A stretch of DNA of 64,000 nt from an uncultured Muribaculaceae bacterium (GCA_910583795.1 CAJTZQ010000008.1:1-64000); one strand, 5' to 3'. Positions 52,459 to 62,651 are shown, numbered from the stretch's first letter. The notes: a model not told the origin generated them from the sequence alone. A program made the numbers and translations.

Positions 52459-53952
52459 TTAATCTTCAGCAGCCACAACTTCTGCCTCAAGTTCTGCCTC
52501 TTTTGCTGATTCTGAAACGCTATTGGGAAGTTCGAGACCATAGTGTTTCTTGGCATCCATAGCCTTTAAAGCCACACCAAGAATGAGAGCAAGAACACCG
52601 AGAGACGCAAACACAAGCATCGGAACGGTGTAATTATAATCCATTGCATTTTCTACTCCGGGGTTAGTAGCCGCAAGGACGGCACCGATAATCATGGGGA
52701 AAGCATACAGACCAATATTCTGAATCCAGAATATCACTGCATACGCAGATCCTAAAAGCCTGTTGTCTACTAATTTCGGAACAGACGGCCAGAGAGATGC
52801 AGGAACGAGAGAGAAACTTATGCCCAAAAGCACTATAGCACTGTATGCCACAACGGCTGATTGTGTTGCAGGGAGGATAAATGCAAAAGTCAAATGACAA
52901 ATAATCATTAATATCGCACCCCATATAAGCATTGTTGCACCTTTACCTTTACGGTCAAGAAAATTTCCGAGAATAGGTGTGATTATTCCGGCTCCAATCG
53001 GGAATACGAAGAATACACGACCGGCGGCTTCGGCTGTAATTCCAAGGTTACATTGAAGCATGTTGGTTGCATATTTCTGGAACGGGAAAATTGCAGAATA
53101 ATAAAGCACACAAAGCAATGCCACTACCCAAAACACTTTGGAAGAGAATATATATTTGAGGTCTGATATCTTGAAAGGATCATCTTTAACCTCTCCTGAG
53201 GAACCCAACTCTTTCTCAAGCTTCTTATCCATGAAAGCATACGCAATGAATCCAATCAGTCCGATCAACAATAAAAGGACAGAGAATGCCACTGGTCTGG
53301 AAACATTGATATTGTCGCGGAAAGATGCTATGGCAGGCGATCCGAGGAAGACAACAGCCACGCCAAGGCGTGCAAGAGCCATCTCGCTACCCATGGCAAG
53401 AGCCATCTCTTTTCCTTCAAACCATTTCACTATGCCTCTTGACACCGTGATGCCCGCCATTTCGACTCCACAACCAAAAATCATGAACCCAATTGCTGAA
53501 AGTTTTGCAGAAGCAGGCATACCTTCATAAAACGGAGTTATATTCCACCATGTGTCAGGAAGATTGACAAAATTATCAATGAATCCATATAAACCGCTGG
53601 ATGCAAACGAATCGGTAAGAGCATAGTAGTTGATGAAACCGCCTACCACCATCACGGCTCCTGAAAGAATTGCAGTAAAGCGCACCCCCATTTTGTCAAG
53701 AATAATACCAGCAAAAATAAGGAAGAATACGAATACATTCAAGAATGTTTCAGAACCTGCAAATCTACCATATGCAGAGGGATCCCAACCTTTTGTGCTC
53801 TGGAGGTATTCCTGCAATGGAGAAAGCACATCAACAAAAATGTAGGCGAAAAACATCGCCGAAGCCAATAAGACAAGCGCGGTCCAGCGTGCCCATGCTT
53901 TGTCGCGCATCAGCTCTTGTGGAGCGGAAATAGAATTGTGTTTTGTAGACAT
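52459..53952 (-). CDS. MFS transporter, MFSD1/OFA-like
   Basis: 497 residues from ATG 53952 (MSTKHNSISAPQELMRDKAW; the upstream frame starts at TTG). Twelve membrane helices are evident, starting WTALVLLASAMFFAYIFVDV. Features include GIILDKMGVRF after helix 2, AGITVSRGIVKWFEGKEMALAMGSEMALARLG (helices 4-5) and GNFLDRKGKGATMLIWG between helices 8 and 9. The FEGKEMALAMG pattern is that of the MFSD1-like branch, some members of which carry dipeptides. An organic-anion (OFA) substrate is an alternative. The C-terminal tail is acidic (AELEAEVVAAED). Monocistronic, with a strong terminator. Confidence 0.82.
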   Translation of the reverse strand: MSTKHNSISAPQELMRDKAWARWTALVLLASAMFFAYIFVDVLSPLQEYLQSTKGWDPSAYGRFAGSETFLNVFVFFLIFAGIILDKMGVRFTAILSGAVMVVGGFINYYALTDSFASSGLYGFIDNFVNLPDTWWNITPFYEGMPASAKLSAIGFMIFGCGVEMAGITVSRGIVKWFEGKEMALAMGSEMALARLGVAVVFLGSPAIASFRDNINVSRPVAFSVLLLLIGLIGFIAYAFMDKKLEKELGSSGEVKDDPFKISDLKYIFSSKVFWVVALLCVLYYSAIFPFQKYATNMLQCNLGITAEAAGRVFFVFPIGAGIITPILGNFLDRKGKGATMLIWGAILMIICHLTFAFILPATQSAVVAYSAIVLLGISFSLVPASLWPSVPKLVDNRLLGSAYAVIFWIQNIGLYAFPMIIGAVLAATNPGVENAMDYNYTVPMLVFASLGVLALILGVALKAMDAKKHYGLELPNSVSESAKEAELEAEVVAAED

Positions 53953-54145
53953 AATATTAGGTTTGTTCAAAAATTTCGACTTGAGATCTTACATTCCCAT
54001 TCTGCAGTCATAAGTTTTTACATGCATAACAGGATAATGGTGCAAGATTTAAAACAGAAATTGTGCAAATTTACACCTTTTAATAAAATAATCCAAATAC
54101 AAGCCCCAACAATAGATGAATATTTTGTTAAATATTACGGAATAT

Positions 54146-54176
54146 TTTGACGCTTCTTTAAATTATCTTAATTTTG
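54146..54176 (+). promoter_or_regulatory. Consensus promoter of the TonB-receptor operon
   Basis: TTTG (54146-54149), 19 nt, then TAATTTTG (54169-54176). The 5' UTR of about 140 nt before ATG 54327 contains no obvious hairpin or upstream ORF. Confidence 0.75.
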
Positions 54177-54326
54177 CACAAGGAAATTTTCCTCCTCACG
54201 GGGAATACTCCACACCACACAATTCTCTCCATATTATAACACATGAATTATGAAACCATCCCTCCAAGCGTTCTCTAAAAAATTTTTATAATTCCATAAA
54301 CCCTTATTAATTTAAACAACCAACGT

Positions 54327-57059
54327 ATGAAGAGATTATTGCTCTTTGCCGTAGCACTTCTAAGTGTCGTTTCCTGGGCTTTTGCTCAAGGAAACACAGT
54401 GACGTGCAGCGGTTCAGTCATCGATGAACTGGGCGAGCCCGTCATCGGTGCCACAGTTCAAGCGAAAGGCACATCGGTTGCAGTTCCCACTGACATCGAC
54501 GGTAGATTCTCACTCAAAGTGCCTTCATCAACTAAAGATATCCAAATATCATATATTGGGTATAAGACACAAGTGCTCAAAGCACAACCCGATATGGGTA
54601 TCATCAAAATGGAGCCCGACTCCAAAATGCTTCAAGACGTTGTTGTCACTCAGTCAAAGGCTCGCACCCGCGAGACCCCTATAGCCATGTCAGAGTTGAC
54701 AGCAGGACAAATTGAAGCCAAGCTCGGTAACAAAGAATTTCCCGAGGTGCTGAAAAGCACACCAGGGGTATGGGCCACTCCTGAAGGAGGTGGCTACGGC
54801 GATGCAAAAATCAACATGCGTGGATTTAAAGCACCAAACGTTGCAGTGCTTGTTAACGGTATTCCTATGAATGACATGGAATGGGGCGGCATCTATTGGT
54901 CAAACTTTGCAGGTCTTGGAGGTGTGACTACAAGTATGCAGACTCAACGCGGTCTTGGTGCAGCCATCATCTCATCTCCATCCATCGGAGGAACAATCAA
55001 CATCACGACTCGTGGCCTCGATGCAAAAAAAGGAGGTTCTGTATGGTACGGAATGGGGAATGACAATCTCAACGATGTAGGATTCAGCGTTTCTTCAGGA
55101 CTCATGGACAACGGTTGGGCTATAAGTGTGCTTGGCAGCCGCAAATGGGGAGACGGTTACATTCAGGGCACAGAATTTGAAGCCTGGAATTATTTTGTAA
55201 ACGTGTCTAAGAAGATCGCATACAATCATCAGTTGTCTCTAACTGCTTTCGGTGCACCCCAATGGCACAACCAAAGAAATGCCGTTTATGGCACTCTTTC
55301 TATTGAAAACTGGCAAGGTGCCAAGGAGTATATGAATGGAGAAAGCATGTACAAATACAACCCCACCTATGGTTTCGACAATGAGGGTCGTCAACGCACA
55401 GCTTATCGTAATCAATATCACAAACCAATCATTTCTCTAAACCATATCTGGCAGATAAATGAATATTCTTCATTGTCTACCGCACTTTACATGTCGTTGG
55501 CAAGCGGAGGCGGATATTCAGGTCAAGGTCGCACAAGCAATGATCGGAATAAATGGAGAGGCGCTTATAACGGTGCCATAACCACTGATCTGCGTCGTCC
55601 AGACGGTACATTCGACTATGGTGCCATACAGGATATGAACGCTGCATCTACCACTGGCTCTTTAATGGCGATGTCTGAGAGCGTCAACAGTCATGAATGG
55701 TATGGTCTGGTATCAACATATAAGAACGAGATTCTTCCAAACAAACTCACCCTGACCGGAGGTGTCGACATAAGATATTACATCGGTCACCATAAGAACA
55801 AACTTATCGACTTATATTCCGGTGAATACTTCATTGATGATTCTGACCGTGTAAACGTAAAACCGGAAAACAATAGCGCAGCATTGGATCCCAATTGGAA
55901 ATATGAAAAATTAGGGGTTGGAGATATCGTTTATAGAAATTACGACGGGTTCACCCACCAGGAGGGTGTTTACGGGCAAGGAGAATATAAAATATTAGAT
56001 GGTGCGATCACCACATTCCTTGCCGGCTCTATCAATCTTACAAGCTATAAGAAGAAAGATATGTTCTACTATGATGAAGCCCACGGCACAACATCATGGC
56101 ATTCTTTCCTTGGAGGAACTGTTAAAGGAGGCGTTAACTGGAACATTGACCGCCACAACAACATTTTTCTCAATGGCGGTTATATCTCAAAAGCTCCCTT
56201 CTTCTCTTATGGCGTATTCCTTAAGGCTGACCAAAGCAATGCCGTTAATCCAAATGCAAGAAACGAGAAAATCGGTTCTGTAGAACTTGGATATGGTTTC
56301 CATTCACCGAAATTCTCACTCACAGCCAATGGATATTTCACCAAATGGATGGACCGCAGCGATCGTGAGACCGTTAAACGTGGTGAAATCACAAGCGGAC
56401 CTGACGCCGGAAGCTACTATTCTCTCAGCCTTGAAAATGTGTCTGCACAACACATTGGATTTGAAGTAGACTTTACTTATCTTCCAGCAAAATGGCTTGA
56501 AATCCAAGGTATGTTCTCATGGGGAGACTGGATTTGGACCAACAATCCTAAAGGATATTATTACAACGAACAAGGTCAACCTCTTAAAAACATCGTGAAT
56601 GGAGAACTTGCTTCCGGCGTTCTTGCAGAAGACCACGCATGGGGGGTTATAAATCAGAAAAATCATAAAGTGTGCGGTTCAGCTCAGACAACCGCCGCGC
56701 TCGGGGTCACCTTTAAACCATTCAAAGGATTCCGTATCGGAGCAGACTGGACGATGAGTGCACGTAACTATTCTGATTACTATCTTGATGCCTCGAGCCT
56801 CGAAGTCAATAAAGCTCTCACACTCTCCGATCCTTGGGAAATTCCTTGGGGTAATGAATTCGATCTATCTGCGAGCTACAAATTCAAAATGGCTGGTCTT
56901 GATGCAACAATTTACGGTAATGTTTATAATCTTTTCAACTACTATTACGTAAAGGATGCACAGACTCCATATAATGTGAATGGCACTTGGCAAAACGCAA
57001 CTTATGCAATTTATTCATTTGGCCGCACATTCTCTTTGAAATTAAAAATCAATTTCTAA
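54327..57059 (+). CDS. TonB-dependent outer-membrane receptor with CarboxypepD-like N-domain
   Basis: 910 residues. Signal peptide (MKRLLLFAVALLSVVSWAFA), a carboxypeptidase regulatory-like domain (about 27-92, GSVIDELGEPVIGATVQAKG to GYKTQVLKA), a plug domain (about 105-225, with LQDVVVTQSKARTRETPIAM, LKSTPGVWATPEGGGYGDAK and MRGFKAPNVAVLVNGIPMND) and a 22-strand-type barrel ending FGRTFSLKLKINF. It lacks the long SusC-specific features but resembles Bacteroidetes nutrient TBDRs. It has 21 bp to a lipoprotein gene, the usual two-gene import unit. No glycosidase or regulator adjoins it, so the substrate cannot be deduced; peptides or metal complexes are as likely as glycans. Confidence 0.9.
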   Translation: MKRLLLFAVALLSVVSWAFAQGNTVTCSGSVIDELGEPVIGATVQAKGTSVAVPTDIDGRFSLKVPSSTKDIQISYIGYKTQVLKAQPDMGIIKMEPDSKMLQDVVVTQSKARTRETPIAMSELTAGQIEAKLGNKEFPEVLKSTPGVWATPEGGGYGDAKINMRGFKAPNVAVLVNGIPMNDMEWGGIYWSNFAGLGGVTTSMQTQRGLGAAIISSPSIGGTINITTRGLDAKKGGSVWYGMGNDNLNDVGFSVSSGLMDNGWAISVLGSRKWGDGYIQGTEFEAWNYFVNVSKKIAYNHQLSLTAFGAPQWHNQRNAVYGTLSIENWQGAKEYMNGESMYKYNPTYGFDNEGRQRTAYRNQYHKPIISLNHIWQINEYSSLSTALYMSLASGGGYSGQGRTSNDRNKWRGAYNGAITTDLRRPDGTFDYGAIQDMNAASTTGSLMAMSESVNSHEWYGLVSTYKNEILPNKLTLTGGVDIRYYIGHHKNKLIDLYSGEYFIDDSDRVNVKPENNSAALDPNWKYEKLGVGDIVYRNYDGFTHQEGVYGQGEYKILDGAITTFLAGSINLTSYKKKDMFYYDEAHGTTSWHSFLGGTVKGGVNWNIDRHNNIFLNGGYISKAPFFSYGVFLKADQSNAVNPNARNEKIGSVELGYGFHSPKFSLTANGYFTKWMDRSDRETVKRGEITSGPDAGSYYSLSLENVSAQHIGFEVDFTYLPAKWLEIQGMFSWGDWIWTNNPKGYYYNEQGQPLKNIVNGELASGVLAEDHAWGVINQKNHKVCGSAQTTAALGVTFKPFKGFRIGADWTMSARNYSDYYLDASSLEVNKALTLSDPWEIPWGNEFDLSASYKFKMAGLDATIYGNVYNLFNYYYVKDAQTPYNVNGTWQNATYAIYSFGRTFSLKLKINF

Positions 57060-57080
57060 CATTTTCCAAGGATTTCATTT

Positions 57081-59081
57081 ATGAAAAAAATCAATATAAA
57101 ATCGGTTTCACTTCTCACCGGAATCGTTCTTTTGAGCGGATGCGGCGAGAACGCTTGGAATGATCATCTTGACGGTTTTGAGGTGCCTCCAATTTATTCC
57201 AAGACTGAGACCATAAACTATACACTCACTGCAGACGACTATAAAGCTATAGCATCCAACTCAACCAATAAATCATTGGCTTCTGAGGCTGGAGAATCTG
57301 ATGAACTTGCAGAGATCGGTACAAATGGGTATTTTTCAACCGCTGCGCAGGCACGCAAATATATACCGGCATTTGTTTCCAATTCTTCATTCCCATATTT
57401 TACGCTCAACAACGGCTCCTCTCTAAAAATTGGATATGATCTTGCTACAAACCAACCAGCAGAAGTTGTCGCTATCAACAACGGTGTCAAGACTTATACC
57501 GTTTCAGAGGCAGACTATCAGGAAGCATGGGGCAGCGAAGAAGATTTCATACCTGGATTCGCACCCATAACCCCGGCTTCTGCTAACCTCGCCGGGATAT
57601 TGAAAACTCAATTTCCTGATGCCGTGTCAGGTGATTATGCTGTCATTTCATATCAAGAGGCATCAGTAAATCCTGTGTTCGGCAATGCAGAATCCGGTCC
57701 GACTGTCTATATTGATGAATCTTTTGCCGAAGGCTTAGGAGCATTTACCATTGACAACGTCTCTATCCCCTCAGACCTCTCTTATGTTTGGAACCATGAT
57801 GCCGGGTATTCCTGCATGAAAGCGAGTGCTTATGCCAACAAGACAAATTTTGAATCTGAAAGTTGGCTTGTTTCTCCGGAAATTAAACTTTCAGACAATG
57901 CAAACGCTATTCTAACATTTGATCAGGCTGTGCAATACTTTGCAGATATAGAAACTGCAAAAAATGAAGCCTCGATAAATGTCAGAATCTCAGGAGGGGC
58001 TTGGGAGAAGCTCACAGTTCCGGGATTTCCGGAAAAACTTAGCTGGTCTTTCGTGGCGTCTGGAGACATTGATCTTTCTGCCTACAATGGAAAGTCGATC
58101 CAAATCGGTTTTTGCTATAAGAGCACAGCATCAAAAGCGGGCACTTGGGAGGTTAATAATGTAAAGCTTGCAGATGGAGGCGAGACTCGTGCGTTTTCCA
58201 CAAGAGCCGCCGCTGCCCCGGTTCCAACAATCGGGAAAAATGCCATCTATGTTTTCAATGGATCTGAATGGGATGTACCTGGGTCAATGTTAGTGCTTCA
58301 GCCTGACGATTATATTGCAATGGGTCAGTCAAGAGGCAATCTTTCAGGGACTCTTCCTTCTCAGCTCCTTCCGACCTATCTTTCACAAACATTGCCTTAT
58401 GCCGCTGATGATGCTGCCGAAATTGTAGCATATAAATATTACAATGGAAGCACAACATCATATAAGGCAAACCAGTTTACCAAAACTGAAGGTAACTGGG
58501 TGATGAATAATGGAGCCACAGTTGATCAATTTACCAAGAAAGACAACGTTTGGCAGTTCAACCCGTCAGTAGAGATGACTCTTCCTTACTCACGCAACAC
58601 GGATCCTACATACACATATTTTATGGCATGTAAAGACTGGGTGTTTGCAAATGTAACCAAGAAGTTATATCCGGATGCGTCACCCGCCAACGGAAGCAAA
58701 CCTGGACCTCCGTTTATTGACTACCGTGATAATGCAGAATTCTATTCCGGGGTGTCAGCATACTACGGAAATGTAGATGTAAGAGCAAATACAGCCAAGA
58801 GCAATGCTCCGGAAGGCTATACAGGTTATGACGGTTTGACTGATGATGAAATCTCAGAACTTGTAAAGAAACGTTTTGCAACAGAAACGTTCCCAGGTGC
58901 TCTTGCAATGTTGCATGCAGATGCGGAGCCTGTTGCAGGTATGGACGTCACCTATACTTATAAATTTACAGCATATACTTCAGAAGGTGCAAAAGAATAT
59001 ACTATTGTATATATAGTAACAGGTAAAGGTGAATTCACTTTCAGCAGTTGTGACTGGTGGACTAATGGAAAGCCTGAATAA
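57081..59081 (+). CDS. Surface lipoprotein with choice-of-anchor J-type domain
   Basis: 666 residues. Lipobox LLSGC (Cys21) followed by GENAWNDHLDGFEVPP, which fits a surface-exposed lipoprotein partner of the receptor. Residues about 228-365 form a jelly-roll-like, DUF5017/choice-of-anchor J-like domain: VYIDESFAEGLGAFTIDNV, SESWLVSPEIKLSDNANA, LTFDQAVQYF and AGTWEVNNVKL. The C-terminal part (about 380-666) has repeated beta sections such as IGKNAIYVFNGSEWDVPGS and ATFPGALAMLHADAEP-like regions and ends in DWWTNGKPE. It probably caps the TonB receptor and binds its ligand. Confidence 0.82.
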   Translation: MKKINIKSVSLLTGIVLLSGCGENAWNDHLDGFEVPPIYSKTETINYTLTADDYKAIASNSTNKSLASEAGESDELAEIGTNGYFSTAAQARKYIPAFVSNSSFPYFTLNNGSSLKIGYDLATNQPAEVVAINNGVKTYTVSEADYQEAWGSEEDFIPGFAPITPASANLAGILKTQFPDAVSGDYAVISYQEASVNPVFGNAESGPTVYIDESFAEGLGAFTIDNVSIPSDLSYVWNHDAGYSCMKASAYANKTNFESESWLVSPEIKLSDNANAILTFDQAVQYFADIETAKNEASINVRISGGAWEKLTVPGFPEKLSWSFVASGDIDLSAYNGKSIQIGFCYKSTASKAGTWEVNNVKLADGGETRAFSTRAAAAPVPTIGKNAIYVFNGSEWDVPGSMLVLQPDDYIAMGQSRGNLSGTLPSQLLPTYLSQTLPYAADDAAEIVAYKYYNGSTTSYKANQFTKTEGNWVMNNGATVDQFTKKDNVWQFNPSVEMTLPYSRNTDPTYTYFMACKDWVFANVTKKLYPDASPANGSKPGPPFIDYRDNAEFYSGVSAYYGNVDVRANTAKSNAPEGYTGYDGLTDDEISELVKKRFATETFPGALAMLHADAEPVAGMDVTYTYKFTAYTSEGAKEYTIVYIVTGKGEFTFSSCDWWTNGKPE

Positions 59082-59103
59082 TTAATTAATTCCAATAATT
59101 GAG

Positions 59104-59136
59104 AATAGGCACGTTTCATGATGAGACGTGCCTATT
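59104..59136 (+). terminator. Terminator of the TonB-receptor operon
   Basis: AATAGGCACGT (59104-59114) pairs with ACGTGCCTATT (59126-59136) and is followed by TTAATT. It ends 18 bases before the stop of the convergent thioredoxin-like gene and may serve both. Confidence 0.88.
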
Positions 59137-59154
59137 TTAATTGGATGTAGTTTA

Positions 59155-59583
59155 TTATTTATCGAGATATTTAGATATATCGGCTTTTATTTGTGCGGCT
59201 CCATGGAAGCCGATGCTGCGATACACTTCCTTTCCTTCCGCAGAAATATATATTAATGCGGGGATTGAGGATATGCTATATTTGGCACTAACATCCGGCA
59301 TGCTGTCTACGTTAACAGTCACAAAATCCACTTTACCCGCAAATTCTTCTTTCAGTTGAGCGAATATTGGTTTAAGTTGCCGACAAGGAGGGCACCATTC
59401 AGCTGAAAAGTCAACTACGACAGGCAATCCGTTCGCACTGAATGAATCACCGGAAGAAACCGAACCTTCCGTTTTGACGGATTCTTGCACCGGAATAGAA
59501 TCTGATGATTTACTTTCTTTCCCACCGCATGATGTGGCAACAAATGCTAATGCAGTTGCAAAATACAATATTTGTTTTTTCAT
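59155..59583 (-). CDS. Thioredoxin-family lipoprotein
   Basis: 142 residues from ATG 59583 (MKKQILYFATALAFVATSCG; a longer frame upstream has no signal sequence). Lipobox around ATSC (Cys19), a Ser/Glu-rich linker (about 20-50) and a thioredoxin domain with the WCPPC active site in VVDFSAEWCPPCRQLKPIF and the cis-proline segment SISSIPALIYIS. It is a periplasmic or envelope thiol-disulfide enzyme with the reducing-type CPPC motif. It stands alone behind the PPi-phosphofructokinase gene, with a strong terminator in between. Confidence 0.9.
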   Translation of the reverse strand: MKKQILYFATALAFVATSCGGKESKSSDSIPVQESVKTEGSVSSGDSFSANGLPVVVDFSAEWCPPCRQLKPIFAQLKEEFAGKVDFVTVNVDSMPDVSAKYSISSIPALIYISAEGKEVYRSIGFHGAAQIKADISKYLDK

Positions 59584-59624
59584 AGGCATATAAATACAAA
59601 AACAGTAGATAACATTATAACAAA

Positions 59625-59655
59625 AAAGGCGTCGGGAATATAACCTGACGCCTTT
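59625..59655 (-). terminator. Terminator of the PPi-phosphofructokinase gene
   Basis: On the minus strand AAAGGCGTC and GACGCCTTT (59647-59655 with 59625-59633) form a nine-bp stem, followed by TTTTTTTG-type bases. It lies 22 bp after the stop of the kinase gene. Confidence 0.88.
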
Positions 59656-59676
59656 CATATTTTTATTGATCACTTA

Positions 59677-61332
59677 TCAGATCTCCTTGTCATGCTCAAG
59701 AAGCAATGTCATTGAAGGACGATCGCATATTTCGGAGGGTCCGAAATATTGGATAGGCCCGGGGTACTGATAGAGAGTGTTGAGTGCGAGAGTCTCACGC
59801 ATAGACGCATATTTGAGATAAGGACGACCGTTAAGGTTTACGAGAGCCTTCTGTATAACCGGCTTCATGTGGCCATGACGACGTTCCATATTCATCATCA
59901 TAGTGATAGGTATACCGCCTGCAATCCAGTTTTCAGTCTTATCTGTAAGATTGCGCACAGAGCTCATATAGCCGGTAAGACCTGCGTTGATAAGCATTGC
60001 CGCATTGAAACCAAGTGCATAAGTATAGTCCGCATCAAAGTTTGTAGGATCGGCGCAACGTCCTTCATAACCGAAGAAGTGGTGCTGAGCGTTAAACTTG
60101 CCTGAATACTGTCCTTCTTCCGCCATCTCTTCAAGACGCTTTGCAACCATCTGGCTAAGGAGGCTTTCTGTCTCGATGAGAGAAACCTGAACGTTTCCGT
60201 GGCTGTCACGATCAAGGCTTAGCTGAAGAGCGATAGTCTTGGGAAGAGACTTGTAGAGATCAGCATTCACGGGTGAGAGCATAGAATGAATCTTGCTGAG
60301 CTTCTCGTCTTCTGTAAGTCCTTCAAGAGCCTCAGAATTTGCAGCGAGAACGTCGTTGAGTTCTGCAATAAGATCCTTCATTGAAGGGATGAACTCGATA
60401 AGACCTTCCGGCACGAGAACAGTACCGAAGTTCCATCCGAGTTTTGCACGCTCTGCAATAACATAGCAAAGATAATTTACGATGTTGTCGAGAGTCATGC
60501 GTTTTGCAAGCACCTCCTCAGAGATAAGGCAAACGTTTGGCTGAGTCTCAAGAGCACATTCAAGCGCAATATGAGAGGCAGAACGTCCCATAAGTTTGAT
60601 GAAGTGATAGTATTTCTTTGCAGAGTTGCAGTCACGCTGAATGTTGCCGATCACCTCGCTATAGACCTTGCAAGCAGTGTCGAAACCGAAAGATGTTTCA
60701 ATCCATTTGTTCTTAAGGTCGCCGTCGATAGTTTTGGGGACACCGATCACCTGAACACCTGCATTGATATTCTTGTAATACTCTGCGAGGACAGCTGCAT
60801 TAGTATTTGAATCGTCACCACCGATGATAACGAGAGCCTTAATATTGAGTTCTTTCAGTATTTTAAGACCCGCCTCGAATTGTTCAGGAGTCTCAAGTTT
60901 TGTTCTGCCTGAACCGATGATATCAAAACCGCCGGTGTTGCGGAAATCTTTGATATATCCGGCTGTAAGTTCCATATACTGATGGTTGATGAAGCCGGAA
61001 GGACCCATCAAAAAGCCATAGAGACGGCATTCTTTGTTAAGACGCTTGATACCATCGAAAATACCGCTCACTACATTATGTCCGCCGGGAGCCTGACCAC
61101 CTGAAAGGATGATGCCGACATTGAATGGTTCTTCTACGTGTTCAGCTTTGTCGCTTTCTTCGAACTGTACGATAGGAAGTCCGTAAGTGTGGGGGAAGAG
61201 TTTCTTGATTTCTTCCTGATCGGCAACCGACTGTGTAGCCTCGCCGATGTTAAGTTTCACCGGGCCCTGGAGGGCTTTGGGGAGCTTAGGCTGATATTCA
61301 GACCTAACTCTTTGAAGTGCACTCTTTTTCAT
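59677..61332 (-). CDS. pfp: Diphosphate--fructose-6-phosphate 1-phosphotransferase
   Basis: 551 residues of the long PPi-dependent phosphofructokinase class. It phosphorylates fructose 6-phosphate with pyrophosphate, reversibly, in glycolysis/gluconeogenesis. SGGQAPGGHN (78-85) starts the nucleotide/PPi site. GGDDS (171-175) carries the second Asp that marks PPi use in place of the Gly of ATP enzymes. PKTIDGDLKN (199-208) has the PPi-linked Lys200 and catalytic Asp. MGRSASHIALECAL and YEGRCADPTNFD complete the active site. Full length with no missing residue. Strong promoter and terminator; Bacteroidales typically use this enzyme to conserve phosphate energy. Confidence 0.96.
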   Translation of the reverse strand: MKKSALQRVRSEYQPKLPKALQGPVKLNIGEATQSVADQEEIKKLFPHTYGLPIVQFEESDKAEHVEEPFNVGIILSGGQAPGGHNVVSGIFDGIKRLNKECRLYGFLMGPSGFINHQYMELTAGYIKDFRNTGGFDIIGSGRTKLETPEQFEAGLKILKELNIKALVIIGGDDSNTNAAVLAEYYKNINAGVQVIGVPKTIDGDLKNKWIETSFGFDTACKVYSEVIGNIQRDCNSAKKYYHFIKLMGRSASHIALECALETQPNVCLISEEVLAKRMTLDNIVNYLCYVIAERAKLGWNFGTVLVPEGLIEFIPSMKDLIAELNDVLAANSEALEGLTEDEKLSKIHSMLSPVNADLYKSLPKTIALQLSLDRDSHGNVQVSLIETESLLSQMVAKRLEEMAEEGQYSGKFNAQHHFFGYEGRCADPTNFDADYTYALGFNAAMLINAGLTGYMSSVRNLTDKTENWIAGGIPITMMMNMERRHGHMKPVIQKALVNLNGRPYLKYASMRETLALNTLYQYPGPIQYFGPSEICDRPSMTLLLEHDKEI

Positions 61333-61372
61333 TAGATATTTTTACCTGATTTGATGTGATATATTTAGGCTA

Positions 61373-61404
61373 CAAAATTAATCAATTCAAATGAAAAATG
61401 CAAA
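61373..61404 (-). promoter_or_regulatory. Consensus promoter of pfp
   Basis: On the minus strand TTTG (61401-61404), 20 nt, then TAATTTTG (61373-61380), 40 bp before the ATG at 61332. Confidence 0.8.
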
Positions 61405-61527
61405 AATACAATCAACTTTCCAATTCTTTGAACCCCATAATTCCATCTTCACGGCTTCATATCTCGCTCACACTATAAGCCAATCATATGCACATTTATT
61501 TTTCGTAGGCACTTAAAAATCATTCAT

Positions 61528-62619
61528 CTATTTATTTCCATGTAGTCTTGATATGGTGCTTTTCAGCCATCCGGGGACAATCAAAGCTCCTATTATGAGG
61601 TAAACATAGTAGGAAATCACTCGCCAGAAAATTGCAAGAATCAACGCAAGCCCGGCAGTGGGAACAAGATCTCCATAATATTCGGAAAACAGCCACTCGC
61701 TAAGTCCGGACCCTCCCGGAGTTGGACTGATCATCAATACGACCCAGATTACAAACTGACGGGCGAATATAACCCATTGCCAGGGATCATCCTGACTGAG
61801 GAACCCAAGAAACAATGCATTTACTACAAGATAGCGGGAAGTCCATGATAAAGCGGTACCACCAAATACTTCAAGCCAAAAATGGAACGGCTTTGTACAT
61901 AGTTCTTTTGAAGTCGCCACCATATTGTCCCCTAAAGCCACGGCAGATTCCTGCCATTTGCGCAACAATCTCCAACTGAACACCTTTCCTATAACTTTTC
62001 TTATCCACTCCGGTTTCCATATAATACCGGTGAACAATATCAAAGTCCAAACAAACAGACATGCGTATACAAACCAGAATGTCAATTTGATGCCATGAGA
62101 AAACGATGCACCTCCAGATGCGAATATTTCATGAGCCGGCGTGAGAAAGACCACCAACGGGCATCCAATCACAAAAAACAATTCATCAAGAAACAATGTG
62201 GTCATCATCAAAGTTGTGGCACGTCCGAATTCTATCCCCTGTGAATTAAGGAATACCATTCCCAAAGAACTTCCACCAACAGCCGAGGGGGTGATGCATG
62301 ACGTGAACTCACAAAGGAAATCCACTTTGAAAGCATGCGTCCATTTAAGTTCATGGTCAGTCAAGGCACGAAATCTCCAGCTCAATCCAAAATCGCGACC
62401 AAACATAAAAAGAAATGCCAATCCTATGCAAAACCAGGCGCGAGGTGTGAAATCAATGTGGTTCCAAACCTCTGCAAGATTTTCTTTCTTTGCATCTTCC
62501 CAAAACATATATGCCACAACACCGAGACCTATCGCAACAGGCAACAGCACTTTCCATATCGAAAATGTTTTTTTGTCAGGCGCAGCGGGTGACGGAGCGG
62601 AAGCCGGAGTTGTAGCCAT
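61528..62619 (-). CDS. UPF0104/LPG synthase-type membrane protein
   Basis: 363 residues, MATTPASAPSPAAPDKK then eight to nine predicted membrane helices. The AglD/UPF0104 family hallmarks are FGRDFGLSWRFRALT, FLCEFTSCITPSAVGGSSLG (loop with the conserved P-[S/A]-x-G-G), FLDELFFVIGCP and PGGSGLSEWLFSEYYG. Members are the membrane parts of lysylphosphatidylglycerol synthases or flippase-like proteins for lipid-linked compounds; here the catalytic transferase domain of MprF is absent. It lies 32 bp after the GT4 glycosyltransferase gene, same strand, which suggests joint work on a membrane glycolipid. Confidence 0.85.
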   Translation of the reverse strand: MATTPASAPSPAAPDKKTFSIWKVLLPVAIGLGVVAYMFWEDAKKENLAEVWNHIDFTPRAWFCIGLAFLFMFGRDFGLSWRFRALTDHELKWTHAFKVDFLCEFTSCITPSAVGGSSLGMVFLNSQGIEFGRATTLMMTTLFLDELFFVIGCPLVVFLTPAHEIFASGGASFSHGIKLTFWFVYACLFVWTLILFTGIIWKPEWIRKVIGKVFSWRLLRKWQESAVALGDNMVATSKELCTKPFHFWLEVFGGTALSWTSRYLVVNALFLGFLSQDDPWQWVIFARQFVIWVVLMISPTPGGSGLSEWLFSEYYGDLVPTAGLALILAIFWRVISYYVYLIIGALIVPGWLKSTISRLHGNK

Positions 62620-62651
62620 ATTTATCTAATATTTTGAGTTAATATAAATTC

